DNA of 64,000 nt, taken from Neurospora tetraspora. Its lineage: Eukaryota; Ascomycota; Sordariomycetes; Sordariales; Sordariaceae. Shown here piece by piece: positions 48,549 to 59,104 of this stretch. The stretch is taken from assembly GCF_033439725.1 (NCBI RefSeq), contig NW_026944383.1:5456001-5520000 (forward strand), in the 5' to 3' direction. The notes beneath the pieces are model-generated. The model saw only the letters and a list, made by a program, of their open reading frames with translations, searched no databases and was not told where the DNA came from. Both the position numbers and the translations under genes were made by a program. Each line of letters opens with the position of its first letter. Within the stretch, counting starts at the first letter, position 1.

Positions 48549-49821
48549 TTTGAATTCTGTTGCGCTGGAAGTTGTCGCTGGAATAGTGTTGCGATTCTCG
48601 ACTTCCAAGTGTTGATGGGATTGGGGCCTTCTGGGTTTGCACTGCTGCCCCCTGCAAAGGCTGGACGCAGCAGAATGCGGGAAGTCCAAAATTTTGGCGG
48701 TGATGGCGTGCAAAACTCGCTTGGCGTGTCCCACTCCAATGGAGCTTTGACCCACAACTGCTTCCCATTGGTCTCCATATCAAGATGTTTATGGTTTAGC
48801 GTTGTTAGTGCTTCCCCACGGAAACGGTGGAGTTGTCTTTCGTTGTCGTCTCCTCCAGTTCGACATGTTGAATCCAAAACTTCGACTTGATCCATCATCA
48901 TCATCCTTATCATCCGCTTTGTCAATATCCAGAACACTTCAATTAAACTTATCAACCATCGATTATCCCTATCGGCACCTCCATCTCATGCTCTTTCTAT
49001 CTATACCTCTACTCTATAACTGAAACCCAGAGGAGGCACATAATCCAGCATGATGTCTTCTTTCCCCCTGTGCCATAAAAACCCGGGACATTCATAATAA
49101 AAAAGGCACTTTGAAACGATCATGGCAAACAACAACACGCAGTCTTACCAGTTCATCCGTCTTCGACTTAATGGACCAACACTCTCAAAGAACGCCCACG
49201 TTCATGATGGGAGGTCGGAGGATGAGCGTATACCTTCGTTCACTCTTGCTAGATATGCCATAAATTGGATATTTCTGGTATTGAACCAAAAAAAAACCGA
49301 ATCCCCTCCGTGGTCGATATTTGGGCTTTGGAGACACTGATATCGCGGCTTAAAGTTATAATATTAACGCTATAAATAAGTTATTAAATTAAAATAAATT
49401 TGCTCCGGAAGGCAAAGAGGCACGACACCCGGTCTTTCGATCTGTCCCGATTGAAACTATGCGACCTATGAAATTTGCTCCGGTCCTTCGCTGCATATTC
49501 CGCTATCTATAAGGCAATTCTTCCCGTCACTCTTGGTCTTCATTCACCCAATGCCACTTACAAAGTATTGCGGCTGCTACTGGTCCCAAGTCAGATAAGG
49601 TCCGGGCTGGTATCGATGGCATCTGGTATGGCATCTGGTACTGCCTCTGGTACTGCCTCTGGTACGGCATCCAGTTGTACCAATATGGCTGTTGGCGGAA
49701 GCCCAAACCTCCTCGTCAAACAAACTACTTCTTCGGTCTGAGCCTTAAACTTAACCATCCATCTGTAATCCGAATCTAGCCTACACACTCCAGCTTCCCA
49801 TTCCAAATCCTGTCTTCACCC
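48549..49821. other. intergenic region, RSA4 promoter and exchanger 3' end
   Basis: No gene is supported. An AT-rich patch of about 60 bases lies at 49340-49400. A 13-nt direct repeat, AAATTTGCTCCGG, occurs at 49396-49408 and again at 49471-49483. A 12-nt minisatellite lies at 49618-49677. Confidence 0.5.
49618..49677. repeat. 12-nt minisatellite, five units
   Basis: Five head-to-tail 12-nt units related to GGCATCTGGTAC / TGCCTCTGGTAC; units three and four are identical. It lies about 150 nt downstream of the Ca2+/H+ exchanger stop codon, so probably in its 3' UTR or just beyond. Confidence 0.85.
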
Positions 49822-52277
49822 TTACCCTACAGAGCTAGCCAACCTTGGATTTGGCAAGTAAAACGCTGCCACGGCAATAATGAGGTAGGCAGATGCCAAA
49901 AGTGCTCCCTCGAGGTAGTTACTCCTCCCATCCTTAACGAGAAAGTTCACGATGAAGGTACTAACGGACATGCAAACAGTCTCGAAGAGGGTAAAGTAGA
50001 GAGACATGTCTCGATCCATGATCCAGCCCAAGATAACCACTACGGGCGTCACAAACAGCGCAATCTGGATACTGCTGCCCAGCGCCACGCCTAGTGCCAA
50101 GTCCATCTTGTTCTTGAGTGCCACGCTCACAGATGTGATATGTTCGGCTGCATTGCCTACAATGGGGAGGAGGATTAGACCGATGAAGGCTTCGGAGATG
50201 CCTGTGGTTGCGTCTGCATCCCGGGCGACGATTGCATCAATGGAGTCCACCATGAACTCGGCACAAAGGGCGACCAAGCCGGTCGAGGCCAGAAGAAGGA
50301 TGATGGCGGCTTTCTGTGACATGGCTTCCACCTCCGGAGTCTCCTGGGCCTCTGGCTTTTCCTCACTATTTACGGGCGTGCCCGGTATGCTGTCGACCAC
50401 AATGGGGACTATTGCCGGTAGTTCCGGCAGCAGTAGTCCCGGCAAGGTGCGGCGCCGGGTCGCAACCGGCATAGACTGGACACGCCGCAGTGACTGTCCT
50501 TGTGGACCGTTCTCCGGTTGCTCTGCTTCGTTGGTGTTCTCCAGCATGGAGGCAACAGCAGTTGAAATCGGCCGGAGCGATCTGAGTAAGAACGGCGCAG
50601 TGCGAGGGGCCGTGTCCCGCTGTGCCTCCAAGTCACTGGCTAGGCTAGAACCATGATGTTCGTTGGTCCCAGAATTCTGGTCTCGGCCTTGCAACGTCTC
50701 AACATCGTTTGTTTCACCCTGCTGGCCCGGCCCTCTTGCGTCATTGACAGCGAACGTGTCAGTCTCAGGGTGGTTAGTAGGTTTGAGTTCCTGCGTCTGG
50801 TGGAGCGTGTCATCTGTGACAGCTGTCGTCCTTTCAGCGGCGCTGTGCTCCGTTGTGGTCACACCCCTGCTGTTCTCCTGTCTTCCAGCTGTGCCACCAT
50901 CTTCGTTCGACATGGCCTGGGGCGCTTGTCGTGAGTTCTCATCACGAGATGAAGACGAGTTACGTCTAGAGTTGAAGTAATGAGCTACAGGGCCGGGTGC
51001 CGTTGCCTGCTCAATTACGTGCCTTGGCGTTGGCGCGTACAGATAGGAGTGCGATTGTAGCTGGAAGATGAGGTAGAGGAAGTAAACAAGGAGCAGGATG
51101 ACACTGGTTCCCCGGCTGAGGGGTAGAACCTTACTATCCGCCTCCTTGACGTTTTTGAACGTGGCGTGGAACGCGGTTGGAAGCATCAAGCTCAGCACAC
51201 TCAGTGTGAGCAAACAAGCGCTCATCTGGGTTACGGTGCTGTTGTAAATCTGCTCGCGATAGCGCAGACCGCCCCAGATGAAGCACATCCCCAGGATCAA
51301 CAGGAGGTTAACCAAAATTGAACCAACGAGAGAGGCCTGGACGATCCGGATTTCGTTCTTTACCAGCGCAATTCTGTTGTCCGCGCACCATTCGTCAGCT
51401 TTGAGCCTTGGTTGATCGGCACAGCAGAAGACGCTGTGGAAGATCCTGTGGCGGATCAGGATTCACTCACATGAAAATGATTAGCTCAACAGCGTTTCCA
51501 AAGGTGACGTTCATCAGGGCAGCGACCGTGTCACCGCAACGACCGGCTACGCTTTCCGTCGCATGGCTGAGGAGCCCGGCCAGAGGAATAATCGCAACAG
51601 CGTTCATGCCGAAGACCACGCCAGCCGGCATGGACGTGAAGTCTGCAAAAAAAAAAAACAAGCAAGTCAGCAACCTGGGAGTCTCATGCGAGCAGCACAT
51701 GACGACTATGAAGTGCTACATGTGCAGCTTATCCTGAAGGGTTAGGTGAGGTATCTCCCTAGAGCCTAGCCCTGAGAAGAGCCACTGGTGTACGGCCTTC
51801 TACCTAGCCTTGGAGCCAGCCTAGACCGCCCAGTGTCCTACAGTGAGGAGAATGTGAAGGGGATCTGATGGACTTACGGACGGCGAATGCCACCGGTACA
51901 AAGACCAGGGCTATGTTCAAGAAGCTCGAGAAAAGAATGCCTTTAGCGCAGGAGTAGAAGCGCGCAAGTGCCGAGGGCTTCTTCGCTTGTGTCTCTCCAC
52001 CAGCAGTGAACGCCGGCGCTCCATCCACCTGACCAGACACCACTGAGCCATGGCGGCCGGTCTCGGCTGTCGTGATTGTGCCACGGCGGCTTCCACTCGC
52101 TCTCAAGATTGGAGTAGCATCAGACCTAGTTCGCACCAGAGGCGCTGGGCCATGAGCTTTTGCCCTTTCCCAGGTCCGGATTCTGTCTGTGACCCACAAT
52201 GGTGTTAGTGAACGCCGCTTTTTGAAAGTTGATGCCGGGGAAAGGCGGATGTGAGGAGCTCAGGGCAACTCACGCAT
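49822..52277 (-). CDS. Ca2+/H+ exchanger (CAX/VCX1 family)
   Basis: Four exons on the minus strand: 52277-52274, 52186-51878, 51642-51471 and 51373-49822, giving 678 aa. Two Na+/Ca2+ exchanger domains are visible. The first contains TFGNAVELI followed by IRIVQASLVGSIL; the second contains LPIVGNAAEHIT and GSSIQIALFV, the mirrored alpha repeats with acidic residues that bind Ca2+. About eleven hydrophobic segments are split by a long, acidic and Ser/Thr-rich loop of about 200 residues. Such proteins move Ca2+ into the vacuole in exchange for protons. The first coding exon is only ATG plus one base; I infer it because the next exon has no Met before the transport domain and a GTGAGT donor follows that ATG in the right phase. 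The intron at 51643-51877 has a long T run before its acceptor on the coding strand. Confidence 0.9.
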
Positions 52278-53094
52278 GACTGAACGGCTGTAGCACGCGG
52301 TCGTTGATCAGACTTCCGCTCACTTAACTCTGAAAGAGGAGAAAAGAAAGCGGGATGAACGAGTGTTTGGATCAGATACCAAGAGCTGACCACTGACTTA
52401 ATTGAAGCAGAGCAGCTGGAGTTAGGAGATGAAGTTCTTTGTTTATAAAAAAATCTTTGCGCAAGAGAGACTCTGATGACATGTTTTCTGCGATGGCGGC
52501 ATCACACGGCATTAGACTGCATCTGACTTGAAGCAGTTCACGGCATCAAATGAAGTATCACGCTTATGCAAGATCAACTGCATCTAGGGGACAGGAGTTG
52601 CATCGATAGCACGTCGGTGCTTCCAGGTCTCTTCTACAAGTCCTCTATTCCAATGATCAATCCATCTGTGACAGAAAGTCATAGAGAAAGGAGCAGAAAC
52701 CAAGGAACAGTTACTGGCAGGCCATGCTGTGAACTTGAGTACAGAAAGGCAAACAACAACAAGTGAACATGCCGTGTACACAATACGTTATTCAGCAGTG
52801 ATATCAGACACACAGACTCCGCGATCGTCTTCTATCCCGTCTACGATACGCTTCGTCGATGGCACAGACAGCTGAAGTCGAATCAAACCAATCAGCCATT
52901 CCCTTGCGAGTCACTTCATCACTGTTTCGAAACAAATGCTTAGATCCGGTGCCTGAATCAGTCGAGCCCATCTTTTTCATCTGATCTACAGCCGGGACTA
53001 ACCTGGCAGATCTCCACTTCTAAGTAGAGATTTGAGATCTACAAGTACACCATAGATAGAGCATGGAAGGACTACCTCAGTAGCACTCATGTCC
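52278..53094. other. intergenic region between exchanger and hydantoinase gene
   Basis: No gene is seen in about 800 bases. It should contain the exchanger promoter on the left and the 3' end of the hydantoinase gene on the right. Confidence 0.5.
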
Positions 53095-56000
53095 TTACTC
53101 GATCGACCTATTAAACTCATCAATGACACTAACCGGCTTCACGAACCTGCCCAGCGGTTCGTACTTCAGGTGGTCAAAGCCGAAAGCTTTGGGACCACCA
53201 AGATCGATGCCTCTCTGTGACCCCGTCCACTTGTCTGAAGCGGCGATTCCGAGAACAATGACCAGCAAGCCATACCGATACTCCGGAGTGCCCACGGCTT
53301 CACCGCTTTGAGCGTCGATAACCGATATCAGGTCCGGCACGATCGCCAGCACATCCTCTTGCTTCTCCAACTTCTTCTCGTCGTTATCGTCATCGTTAGA
53401 ACCATCATCCTCCGGTATACGGATAGCAGCAATGTTCTCGTTCTTGAACGGGATCTTGATCCTCTTGCCAGTGAAGTCCTCCTCCCCACCAACACCTTGA
53501 CCTCCAAGTTGTCCCCTTGTTCTCTTCTCACCGCCTGTTGTTGTAGTAGCACCATCCGACACATCCGTCCCCTCAATAACACACTCCCCATAAACATGCC
53601 CCATCCTCAACGTCCTCCTAACACCCACAATCTTCCCCTTGAACAACACCTTGGCTGCCCCCTTCTTGCCCCCACCACACTCCTCCACAATCGTCTCCGC
53701 CACCTCATCCAACCGATTCATCGCCCTCGCCCTCGCCACTGCCCTCCCCAGCCTCCACGCCTGCGACACCGTGTTCTCCACCACCCACCTCTTCATCTCC
53801 GCGCCCGTCACGGGGGGATCAGCCGCGCCCACCTGGCTGCCCATCTGGCTCAGCGCTGCACGAATGATCCTTTCCACGGCGGCATCCGACGCCGCCTTGG
53901 GCATCACCAACACGTTCCCATTCCCGTCTGCGACCGCGATGGGGCTCCAGATGGGCGACCGCTCGTTGAATACCACGGGCGTCGTCTGCCACTTGGTCGG
54001 GTACGCCCGCCCCATCCAGTCCCCGTCGACGCAGGGGATGTTCATGTTGGTGCTGGCGCCGAGCGTCATGCCTTGGAGACCGTTGCCGCCGCCGATTTCG
54101 AGGGCGATCATGTGCGTTGCTTTACCACCCTGACCGGAGGCTAAGGCTTTGTACAGCTCCGTCTGCGCTTGCATCATCTCATCGCCTTGCAGCTTCTCGA
54201 TGCTCACCGTCGGCGAGCCGGCGCCGCAGCCGCAGCCGACGGCGGCGGTGTCGGGCACGTCCGCAGGGGAGACGACCCGTACCGAGGCGCCGGAGCGCAG
54301 GAGTTGTCGGAGGAGAATCATGGAGGCGTAGGGCGAGCCGCCGCCGCCGGTGCCGAGGATGTAGCAGCCTGTGGAGATGAAGGTGAGATCTGTTTCGGAG
54401 ATGTGCCAGATGCGGTTGAGGACGGTGGGGGTGTAGGTTAGGACATCGACTTCTGCTGGTTGTGTCTGAGGCTTGGTCTTCTCTGTAAGGGGTTGTTGCT
54501 TGGAGGAGTCCTGCTCCAAGGCCTCTGATGGGACTGCCTCCTCCTCGTCGTCGCTTGACAAATCTGATCGTGTGAAGTCAAAGTCGCCGGCTGCGCGGAC
54601 GATGAAACGAGTTTTGTTCTCGACGTACTGGCAAGTGTTCATGTTAGTCGTTTGCAACTTCCATCAATGATGGAATGTTCCTTCTTACCTGCAAAGGCAG
54701 CATCTCAATCTCAACGACCTCGACAGACTCGGGCGAAGCACCAGCTGCAATGGTTCTCTCGATAGCCTCCTTCTTGATCTCCTCCAAGAACTGATTCTCC
54801 GTCTTCGTCTCGGTCGACTTGATGGTGTCCACAACAGCACTGACGCGAGCAATGGCAGCTCCTATCGCGTTCGCAACCTCGGACCATCGGGGCTTGAGGA
54901 CCTTGCTTGCACCTTGGAGCTCATCAGGAGCAATGACTGCACCACCGCCGACAAGAATAACTGGCAAGTTCTCTGGTGAAGTCTTCATGTTGTCGATTAT
55001 CTTCTCGATCTTGCTCTTGACGATGGCCTGGAACTGCTGGGTCTCGGCCTCGGTCAGTGCGTCTTTGACAAGGCTGGCGTCGCCTATGCTGGTGATATCT
55101 GGGTTGGCGAGCACGGTGCAGTCCGTTGTGGTAAGCGTGCTTCCGCCGAAGAGCAGAGCTTCCTTGTTGATCCTGTAGCCTACACTGTCTGGCCCGACGG
55201 TGATGCCGTCTTTGCCCTTTCGGACAATGGAACCGCCGCCGAGACCGATGCTTCTGATGTCTGGGCATGAGAAGTTCTATAACACCCACAGTAGAACCCA
55301 AAGTCAGTCAACCAACACGAACACCGGGAACTTTCAACCTTTCACGGAGACCATCTTGGCAAAATAACATACCATTCTCACACCTGCCAACTCGCTATAA
55401 GCAGCCTGCTGTCTCGGAAACCCATTAGGCAATAACAACCCAACATCAGTGGTAGTCCCACCGATATCCACCACCATCATCGCCTCTCCCTCTCCCTGTC
55501 CGACCTCCTTCTTCCCACCCTCCTCCATGCCCTGCACCAAAAACGCCGCTCCCCTCATACTATTCGTCGGTCCACTCGAGAAAGTCTTAATCGGCAACTC
55601 CGCCGCCTTCTCCCCCTTCAAAATCGTCCCATCATTCTGCGTAATAAACACCGGCACACCCTTCAGTCCCAACCTCCTCACCGCCTCCCTAAACTCCCTA
55701 ATCGTCCGCCTCGCAAACCTCAATATACTCGCATTCAAAACCGCCGCGTTCTCCCGTTCCAAAAACCCCAAGTTCGCCACCTCCTTCGAGCACACCACAT
55801 CCACTTCTTGCCCACCTAATTCCCGCCTGACAATCTCTGCCGCCCTCTCCTCCTGTTTGTGGGTGGTATCAATGGGACTAAACACGCCATTAACCACCAC
55901 CGCTTTGATCCCACCGCGCTTGCGGATTTCTTCACATTGCTCCACGATTTCGGCCTCGTCAATATCGCTGATCAACGACCCGTCTACCTCCAACCCGCCC

Positions 56001-56416
56001 TTCACGCGCGCGTGGTAGCCTAGGATCAACGAGCGCATGTCCTCGGGCCAGTCCACGCAGGGCGGGACGTGCTTGGAGAAGGGGCCGGACAGACGGAGGA
56101 CGGCGACGCGCGAGAGACGGGAGGGGTCCCGCTCGATGACGGCGTTGACGAAGTGCGTGGTGCCGATGGTGACGCTGGCGATGGCGTCCTGGGGACGGAT
56201 ATCGGCGTGGGTGGCTTCAACTTGAGTGAACATGGTGGTAATGGCGGTGATGATGCCGTCGCTGGGGTTGGGCGTCGTGGCGGTCTTGTGGTGGGCTAGG
56301 ATGCCCTTGGAGGGCCCAGAGGCCACCAAAGAGGGGTCAAGGATGACGCCGTCGGTGTTGGTGCCGCCGACGTCGACGCCGATGCGGAGGCGGCGGGTTG
56401 AGGGTTGGGAGGTCAT
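53095..56416 (-). CDS. hydantoinase/oxoprolinase-like protein fused to DUF917
   Basis: Three exons on the minus strand: 56416-55373, 55276-54689 and 54627-53095, giving 1054 aa. The N-terminal half is a HyuA-type hydantoinase/oxoprolinase: IGVDVGGTNTDGVILD (residues about 11-26) and MMVVDIGGTTTDVGLL (about 314-329) are its ASKHA-like nucleotide-binding loops. From about residue 622 a DUF917 domain follows, with LGTGGGGSPY near its start. The linker between the two (about 555-615) and an insert near the end are highly acidic. HyuA enzymes hydrolyse cyclic amides such as hydantoins or 5-oxoproline, usually with ATP and a HyuB partner; no HyuB is encoded nearby. HyuA-DUF917 fusions are known in fungi but their substrate is not established. 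The divergent promoter holds paired GATA sites (56795-56813), compatible with nitrogen control by inference. Confidence 0.9.
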
Positions 56417-57508
56417 TTTTTTTTGGTTGTGTTAACTGTCTTTGTGAGGTGCCTGGTTGAAAGTGACTTGAGAGGATGTGCCAGGGGCGAGTGTGGAAAT
56501 TGGAGATGGAACTTTAGGTTAGCAGGAGTGGTTGATGAAGTGATGAAAGCGTCCGTTTGTCGTCAAACCAAGACACTTCGCTGGTGTCGGAGAGGCAATG
56601 AATGGAGAAGGATTCAAAAGGAAAAGATCATGAGCCCATCAAGAAGATGGACATGATGGTTATGACGCATGTCGGCCGGCCGGAGGTGTCTTCAAGGTGG
56701 GGGGAATGGAGACATTCGTGAACGTCGTCGGCGGTTTGCCCCACATCAACATGCGCCAATCCCTAAAAGAGGAGTTTAAAGTGGAGATGCGCGATTATCT
56801 GATCATCAGATAAGGGCGACCAGCTACTTGTAGACTTGTCATCTGCCTTCTTTTTCGCAAAACTTCAAATCATTTCTCACCCAGTGGCTTTTCCCCATGA
56901 CTGACGAATTCTTTCTGCGGCATATCCCCCCGACGCCAGAGATGTTACGAAACCTTCTTTCTTGAGGGCGCATGCCAATGACACATGTGGGTAGCTCCCG
57001 AGCCCCCGACAGTCTTGGAAGCCTGGCCTCAGTTCCCATCTTTTCTCGCATTGCATTTCAACTTATTGGACAGACATGGTCTACGAAACTCTTGGTTGAC
57101 AAAGAATCTTGACCTCGTCTCCCTCGCACTTCAATCTGCGGCCAGCATTCTTCTGGCTGCTGTGTAACACCATCAAGAAGATGCCATGATGAGACATCGG
57201 GTTTCTAATCAGAGGTCATTGGCCACCTTGACGGAATGTACGCACGTCAGTAGTCAATTGTGTTACTGATTTCAAAGTAGAATAAGGTACTCACCTGAGT
57301 GACCTGGAGGAAACGGTAGGCGGGGGCACGACTTCGAGCGCGTCGATTCGTGTAACTGGAAGATGAAGCTACCCCTCAGTGTCGGATATATCATATCCAG
57401 CTCTTCTTTCTCGCCCATCTTGCTTGTGCCATTCCGATAGAGCCAAGTGCTTTGCCGCAATAACCGCGAAAAAACAAGTCTTCAACCGCAACCGGAAACA
57501 ATCACACC
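56417..57508. other. divergent promoter between hydantoinase and reductase genes
   Basis: About 1.1 kb between divergent starts. No gene is supported. It contains the inverted GATA pair at 56795-56813. Confidence 0.55.
56795..56813. promoter_or_regulatory. perfect inverted pair of GATA motifs
   Basis: TTATCTGA, three bases, then TCAGATAA: an 8-bp perfect inverted repeat in which each arm contains AGATAA on one strand. It lies about 380 bp upstream of the hydantoinase start and 700 bp upstream of the reductase start. Fungal GATA factors (for Neurospora, NIT2 for nitrogen control) prefer closely spaced pairs of such sites. The sequence is certain; binding is inference. Confidence 0.5.
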
Positions 57509-58574
57509 ATGGCCAACACTCCCCTCAAAATAACTCAAGATACCTTCATCCCCCTCAACTCCCTCATCCTCATCACCGGCATCAACGGCCTCATCGCCAG
57601 CCACATAGCCGACCAGCTCCTCTCCGCCGGCTACCGCGTCCGGGGCACCGTCCGGAACAAGGCCCGATGCGCCTGGGTCGAGCCCTTCTTCACCTCCCGC
57701 TACGGCGCCAACCGGATCCAAGTCGTTGAAGTCCCCGACATCACCGCTCCCGACATCTGGAACGCCCACGTCGCCGGTGTCTCCACCGTCATCACCGTAG
57801 CCGGAGTCGCCTGGCTCGACGACAGAGACGTGCCCAAAGCCGTCAACGAAGAGCTCAAGTGTCTCCACGGCCTACTCCACGCCGCCAAGACGCACGCGAA
57901 CACCGTCCAGGCGTTCATCTACACCAGCTCTTCGTGGGCGGCTTATACGCCCAAGGCCGGGGTCCGCAGCACTCTGACGGAGGAGTCGTGGAATCATGAG
58001 GCGGTCGCATTGGCTGAGGATCCGAGCATCACCGATGCGGAAAAGGGACTCCCTCCGTTCATGGCCATCAAGGTCAAAGTCGAAGAGGCACTCTGGGACT
58101 GGGTTGCGAGGGAGAAGCCCAAGTTTACGGTCAATGCGATGCTCATTTCCACCCGTCATTGGGCCTATCCTTGATCCCGGGAATCAGTCAGCCAGCACAG
58201 CCGGCTTGGTCAGGGCTTTGTACGATGGGAAGCCGAAGGAGGCAATCGATGTCATTGCTACTCTCGGACCGCAGTGGTCCATTGATGCCCGAGACGCAGG
58301 TCGGCTGTATCTGGGCGTGTTGGTGTCGGGGCTGACTGGATCGAGGGTCTATGGGTTTGCGGAGCGGTTCAATTGGAACCGGACTCTGGACATTTTCAAG
58401 GAGTTGTATCCCGAGAAGAAGGACTGGGTGGAATTGCCGAGATCATATCAATGTGATGAATCGGAGATTATGGGAGACATCTCTCTCTCATTGTTGCGTG
58501 CTGTCGGACAGGAGGGATGGACGAGCTTGAAGGAGAGCATCAAAGATGCGGCGGAGAGTTTTGGACAGTCCTAA
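57509..58574 (+). CDS. NAD(P)-dependent epimerase/reductase (extended SDR), apparently frameshifted
   Basis: ATG at 57509 opens a protein of the extended short-chain dehydrogenase family (aldehyde/dihydroflavonol/cinnamoyl-CoA reductase-like). The nucleotide-binding motif is TGINGLIASH (about residues 24-33), and YTSSSWAAY marks the active-site Ser region. The usual catalytic YxxxK appears as FMAIK, with Phe for Tyr. Near 58146-58148 the frame breaks: the first frame ends at 58174 (221 codons), while the family-typical continuation (VIGPILDPGNQ onward) resumes in the +1 frame and runs to TAA at 58574. The full product would be about 355 aa, a normal size. One extra T in the run at 58146-58148 explains the break. 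Both parts have coding-like composition. A GTCAAT...CAG intron could bridge the frames but would remove conserved sequence. It could be a recent pseudogene, a sequence error or an unusual splice. Confidence 0.75.
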
Positions 58575-58763
58575 CGGAGACTTGAAAGCATGATGGAGCC
58601 GGGAGAGTGCATGGTCTTAGGACGGATACTGATGTCATCCGATGCCTCGGTCCCGAACATCTCGTCCAATCTCGTTCTAGGCACCCACCTTCGCTTGTCT
58701 CCTTTTTCTCCCGGTCGGTTTCTTTTTCTTCTTTCAGCAGTGTGTTCACGGTACCTGCAGTAG
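58575..58763. other. 3' flank of the reductase
   Basis: Short pyrimidine-rich sequence on the plus strand with no gene, between the reductase stop codon and the small inverted-repeat element. Confidence 0.5.
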
Positions 58764-58933
58764 CGTACACCTCCTCCGGCATGTAAACGTTAGCGCGGTG
58801 AATTGCAAAGTGGCGATAACTTCAATCTTTGTACAAAAGATGAGAGGTTTTCTCACCCTTAAACCCCTAAATATTGTAAGGTGGCGGTACCACGCTAACC
58901 GTTTACACGTGTATTCGCCGGAGGAGGTGTACG
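58764..58933. mobile_element. MITE-like inverted-repeat element
   Basis: A 170-bp element bounded by perfect 17-bp terminal inverted repeats: CGTACACCTCCTCCGGC at 58764-58780 and its exact reverse complement at 58917-58933. Inward of these, TGTAAACG(G)TTAGCG(C/T)GGT is repeated in inverted orientation with a 9-base offset, so the inverted repeats are effectively over 35 bp. There is no coding capacity. If the true ends are CACC...GGTG, a TA dinucleotide flanks both sides, as in Tc1/mariner-type insertions; this is inference. It is not AT-biased, unlike the neighbouring block. Confidence 0.7.
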
Positions 58934-58939
58934 AGATTA

Positions 58940-59104
58940 TGTGATATTACTAGTAATAATCAATATGGGGTTCAACGTAGCTTGATTGTGTGTGTGTGTG
59001 TAAGACTGGCTCTACAGACTCGAAGCTCTAGCATCTAGATAAATCCCGCATATCCTAGCCCAATTGGGTACGTACACGCCCAATAAATCCCCTAGTCTCT
59101 AACA
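58940..59104 (-). repeat. 3' LTR of a copia-type retrotransposon
   Basis: On the minus strand this segment begins TGTTAGAG (at 59104), a start typical of Ty1/copia LTRs, and ends near ATCACA (58940). Just inside, at about 59105-59115, the minus strand reads AAGGGGGTG, a polypurine tract as expected immediately before a 3' LTR. The length of about 165 bp suits copia elements. A (GT)n run lies within it. The outer boundary is less certain than the inner one. Confidence 0.65.

Noticed and set aside
53308-54144. 278-codon plus-strand frame opposite the hydantoinase gene
   Set aside because: His/Pro/Arg-rich shadow of the DUF917-coding exon.
58129-58190. A possible GTCAAT...CAG intron that would join the two frames of the reductase
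   Set aside because: It would delete a conserved segment (about 20 residues including ILDPGNQ) and the donor is weak; a one-base frameshift explains the sequence better, though it cannot be ruled out without transcripts.
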